Shown here: one piece after another, positions 61,203 through 64,000 of the stretch | Numbering within the stretch: position 1 is the first letter of the stretch | Layout of the letters: every line of letters starts with the position of its first letter | Assembly: GCA_016212105.1 (NCBI GenBank) | Contig: JACRHJ010000038.1 | Coordinates: 35,256-99,255, forward strand | Origin: Nitrospirota bacterium | GTDB lineage: Bacteria; Nitrospirota; JACRHJ01 | Direction: 5' to 3' | DNA length: 64,000 nucleotides | The notes under the pieces: model-generated | Database searches by the model: none | Told to the model about the DNA's origin: nothing | What the model saw: the letters and a program-made list of their open reading frames with translations, nothing else | Program-made: the position numbers and the translations under genes

Positions 61203-61480
61203 CCCGTCACCCCCGCGAAGGCGGGGGTCCAGGAATTTCAATGTTGGGGGCACCTGCTGCCGGTGCGCGACGTTCGCATATAAAACCAGGGCGGGCACGG
61301 GGACCCGCCCCTACACAAGGTCATAACAAAATTCAACGGCAGGGCCGACACGCGCTTCGCTTGGTACGGCCCCTACCTAAATTCCATCTACTCACGTGAC
61401 AGTTGCCAGGGTGATGGTTTCCCGCCTTTTCTTCCCCCTCCCCACTTGCGGGGGAGGGGGGCAGGGGGGCTGGGGGTGTC
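61203..61480. repeat. Repeat cluster between metH and tmk
   Basis: B with stem CCCCCGC (61207-61237), inverted A core CGGG (61288-61316), A core with GCGAAGCG (61341-61376), E (61431-61480). No gene in the 350-base gap. Confidence 0.8.
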
Positions 61481-61543
61481 TCCACCTTATTGCCATTCCC
61501 ACTTGTTCAGGGGACAATAGTAAAGGAGATATCCGGTCTCCTG

Positions 61544-63967
61544 TTATCTGCCTATCAGCCTCTTGAATATCCCGACCGCCTCCAGCGCGTCCCGGGACGA
61601 GCCCGCCGCGCCGACCTTTTCCGCGTACTCCTCGGTCACGACCGCGCCGCCGAGGACGATCGGCGTCTTCATGCCGCGCCTGTCCCGCTCGGCTATCACC
61701 TCCGCCATCTGGGTCATCGTGGTCGTCATCAGCGCGGACAGGCCTATCACGTCCGCCTTCTCGCGCTCGGCTGCGTCGAGAATCGCGTCCTTGGCCACGT
61801 TCTTTCCGAGGTCTATCACGCGGAGCCCGTGGTTCTCAAGGAGCGTCGAGAGTATGTTCTTTCCGATGTCGTGTACGTCGCCGAAGACCGTCGCAAGGAC
61901 GACCGTGCCATGCTCGCCGCCCGCGCCGGGCTTCATGTCCTGCTTCAAGCGGGCGAACGCGGCCTTCATCGTCTCGGCCGACTGCATTACTTGTGGTAAA
62001 AAGAACTCCTTGGCCTCGTAGAGTTTCCCGACCTCGGTCAGGGCGGGTATGAGACAGCCGTTGCCTATGGCGAGCGGCTCCATCCCGGCTGCAAGGGCTT
62101 CCTCGACCAGCGGCACGACGTTCTCCTTGTCGCCGTCGATTATCGCCTGCCGGAGTTTTTCCTCCAGCGTAAGCGGCGGCTGGTCGGCGGCGGACTTCTT
62201 GGGCTCCGCGCCCTTGGCCTTGCCCTTGAACGCCTTTATATAACCCTCCGCGCGCGGGTCGCGGCCGGTAAGCACCGCCCCGGCCGACATCGCCTCGGTG
62301 ATGCGCGTGTCATACGGGTTGACCATCGCCGCGTCCAGCCCGTGTCCGAGAGCCATCGTAAGGTAGGACGCGTTAACCAGCGGGCGGCTCGGCAGGCCAA
62401 AGGAAATATTGCTCACACCGAGCGATGTGTTAAGCCCAAGCTCACCCTTTATCATCGAGACCGCACGGAGCGTCTCGACCGCCTGCGACTGCTCGGCGGA
62501 CGCCGTCAGCACCAGCGCGTCTATTATAAGGTCTTCTTTCGGTATACCGTGGGCGAGGCATGCATCGAGGATGCGCTTCGCTATTGCCACGCGCTTCTTT
62601 GCCGTGTCCGGCACGCCGGCCTCGTCTATCGTGAGGCCGACTACCGCCGCGCCATAGCGCTTTACCAGCGGGAGTATCGCGTCGAGCCTGTCCCTGTCCC
62701 CCGTGACGGAGTTTACCAGCGGCTTGCCGCCGGTCTCCCTGAGCGCGGCCTCGATTGCGGCAGGGTCGGTCGAGTCTATGACGACCGGCAGGTCGGTAGC
62801 CTCCTCCACCGCGCGCAGGACAAGCGGCATCAGCGCCACCTCGTCCCCCCCGGCGAGCCCGACGTTTATGTCCACGAGCGCGGCCCCGGCCTCGGCCTGG
62901 CCCTTCGCCTCTTTCTTTACCATCGCGGTGCGCCCGGCGGTAAGCTCGGCGGTCAGGTCCTTGCGGCCTGTCGGGTTTATGCGTTCGCCGATAATCACCG
63001 GCATCCGGCCCGTACCGAGTTCTACCGCCTTCGTCCTGCTTGCCAGCGTCGTGACGCCAGTGGTTGTCCGAACCGGTAGCTTCCTGCCGCCCCTCGCCTT
63101 CAACCGTTCGGCCACGGCGCGTGTGTGCTCCGGCCGGGAGCCGCAGCAGGAGCCTATCACGCCGACGCCCAGGTCGAAGAACTTCTCAGCGAAATCGGCA
63201 AGTTCCGCCGGGGTAGCTGGGTATACCGTCTTGCCGTCCACAAGCCTGGGCAGGCCGGCGTTCGGCTGGAATATGAGCGGGACGCGCGCGACCGCAGCCA
63301 TCGCGCGGGCGACCTCGTACACGCCCTCCGGCCCGAGCGAGCAGTTCGCGCCTATCATATCCGCCCCGGCGGCCTCCAGAACCGCTATCGCCGCCTCGGG
63401 CGGGGTGCCGAGCAAGGTACGAAGGTCCTGCTGGAAGGTCATGGTTATCAAGACCGGCAGGCTGGAGTTCTCCTTCGCCGCGATTACGGCGGCCCGTGCC
63501 TCCTTTATGTCGGACATCGTCTCTATGAGTATGCAGTCCGGGCCCGCGTCGGCGATGGCCTTCACCTGCTCCGCGAAGACGTCGTAGCACTCGTCGAATG
63601 TCATGGAGCCGACCGGCTCAAGGAACTTTCCGGTCGGGCCGATGTCGGCGGCCACGAATATCTCGCGGCCCGCGGACTCGGCTGCCTTCCTGGCAAGGGC
63701 CACGGCGGCGGCGTTAAGCTCGGCGAGCCTGCCATCCAGCCCGTACTCGGCCAGCTTGATGCGGCTCCCGCCGAAGGAGTTGGTGGTTATGATGTCCGCG
63801 CCCGCGTCCACGTACTTCCTGTGTACGCCGACGACCATGTCCGGGTTGGCCGTATTGAGCCCCTCAGGGCAGTCGCCGGGGGCCATGCCCGCTTCCTGGA
63901 GCATCGTGCCCATCGCCCCGTCGAGGACCAGGGGCCGTGTCTTTATGAGTTCGAGTAGACGGCTCAA
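61544..63967 (-). CDS. metH: Cobalamin-dependent methionine synthase lacking the reactivation domain
   Basis: 807 aa, TTG start at 63967 with AAAGG upstream. Homocysteine-binding domain (VLDGAMGTMLQEAG; zinc Cys in NCSLGPEG and VIGSCCGSRPEH near 272), pterin-binding domain (IIGERINPTGRKDL, LVNSVTGDRDRLDA), B12 cap domain (about 590-670) and B12-binding Rossmann domain with FGDVHDIGKN (His near 695). The C-terminal SAM/flavodoxin-interacting reactivation domain of E. coli MetH (1227 aa) is absent, so another protein must return Co(II) to Co(I); see the RACo-like gene. Confidence 0.96.
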   Translation of the reverse strand: MSRLLELIKTRPLVLDGAMGTMLQEAGMAPGDCPEGLNTANPDMVVGVHRKYVDAGADIITTNSFGGSRIKLAEYGLDGRLAELNAAAVALARKAAESAGREIFVAADIGPTGKFLEPVGSMTFDECYDVFAEQVKAIADAGPDCILIETMSDIKEARAAVIAAKENSSLPVLITMTFQQDLRTLLGTPPEAAIAVLEAAGADMIGANCSLGPEGVYEVARAMAAVARVPLIFQPNAGLPRLVDGKTVYPATPAELADFAEKFFDLGVGVIGSCCGSRPEHTRAVAERLKARGGRKLPVRTTTGVTTLASRTKAVELGTGRMPVIIGERINPTGRKDLTAELTAGRTAMVKKEAKGQAEAGAALVDINVGLAGGDEVALMPLVLRAVEEATDLPVVIDSTDPAAIEAALRETGGKPLVNSVTGDRDRLDAILPLVKRYGAAVVGLTIDEAGVPDTAKKRVAIAKRILDACLAHGIPKEDLIIDALVLTASAEQSQAVETLRAVSMIKGELGLNTSLGVSNISFGLPSRPLVNASYLTMALGHGLDAAMVNPYDTRITEAMSAGAVLTGRDPRAEGYIKAFKGKAKGAEPKKSAADQPPLTLEEKLRQAIIDGDKENVVPLVEEALAAGMEPLAIGNGCLIPALTEVGKLYEAKEFFLPQVMQSAETMKAAFARLKQDMKPGAGGEHGTVVLATVFGDVHDIGKNILSTLLENHGLRVIDLGKNVAKDAILDAAEREKADVIGLSALMTTTMTQMAEVIAERDRRGMKTPIVLGGAVVTEEYAEKVGAAGSSRDALEAVGIFKRLIGR

Positions 63968-64000
63968 GGCAAAAACCTTTCTAATAAACGTGGCTCTTGG

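Noticed and set aside
57305..61480. Possible CRISPR array in the repeat-rich gaps
   Set aside because: Repeats are palindromic, of several families, unevenly spaced and in both orientations; no regular unit/spacer pattern and no cas genes.
63968..64000. Riboswitch upstream of metH
   Set aside because: Only 33 bases of upstream sequence are in the window, too little to judge.

Overview
The window is about 64 kb of GC-rich chromosomal DNA from a Gram-negative, probably anaerobic or micro-oxic bacterium. Evidence for Gram-negative: heptose precursor genes (gmhA, rfaE2), lipobox lipoproteins and SurA-like periplasmic chaperones. Evidence for anaerobic habit: a giant 2-hydroxyacyl-CoA dehydratase activase, a rubredoxin-less rubrerythrin, and a RACo-type corrinoid reactivator beside a MetH that lacks its own reactivation domain. 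MglA/MglB and the chemotaxis layout resemble those of Desulfobacterota and Myxococcota, but the phylum cannot be fixed from this sequence alone. No rRNA, tRNA, CRISPR array, integrase or transposase gene was seen.

Layout. 1-5.2 kb: giant acyl-CoA dehydratase activase (5' end outside the window), a 60-aa coiled-coil protein and a HypE/PurM-like protein. 5.4-9.6 kb: Cys-rich unknown, rubrerythrin, DHH phosphoesterase, FG-GAP secreted propeller, TPR lipoprotein. 9.8-14 kb: TPR protein, sodium:solute symporter, a small AT-rich membrane protein, a VapBC module. 14-16.8 kb: uvrA. 17.2-28.9 kb: an 11.7-kb minus-strand chemotaxis operon (CheZ-like coiled coil, STAS, CheY, CheA, soluble PAS chemoreceptor, CheW, membrane chemoreceptor, CheR, CheD, CheB). 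29.3-31.8 kb: orphan NtrC-type regulator, a cold-shock gene with an attenuator-like leader, an unknown membrane protein. 32.3-36.2 kb: MltG plus three parvulin chaperones. 36.4-44 kb: mfd, two YIP1 proteins, rfaE2, two unknown proteins, gmhA. 44.2-48.3 kb: SGNH hydrolase, rqcP, pdxA, cupin, mglA, mglB, second cupin. 48.6-51.5 kb: three lipoproteins and a TPR protein. 51.8-55 kb: RACo-like activator and TPR protein. 55.2-64 kb: metG, ricT, holB, tmk, metH.

The most unusual property is the intergenic DNA. Nearly every gap is built from a few dispersed short repeat families that mix and match. Several keep constant flanks around a palindromic core whose two arms change together between copies. 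A perfect 46-bp inverted repeat has one arm inside the mfd coding sequence; similar repeats encode part of the metG linker. Two 144-172 bp MITE-like elements have about 12-bp terminal inverted repeats, and a pair of about 121-bp direct repeats exactly brackets the RACo/TPR gene pair.

Functional themes: signalling (chemotaxis, MglAB, NtrC regulator), envelope biogenesis (MltG, PpiC proteins, heptose, lipoproteins), DNA repair (uvrA, mfd), one-carbon and B12 metabolism (metH, RACo), and a conserved tmk-holB-ricT-metG housekeeping cluster. TTG and GTG starts with good Shine-Dalgarno sites are frequent, so many start codons were chosen by ribosome-binding-site position.
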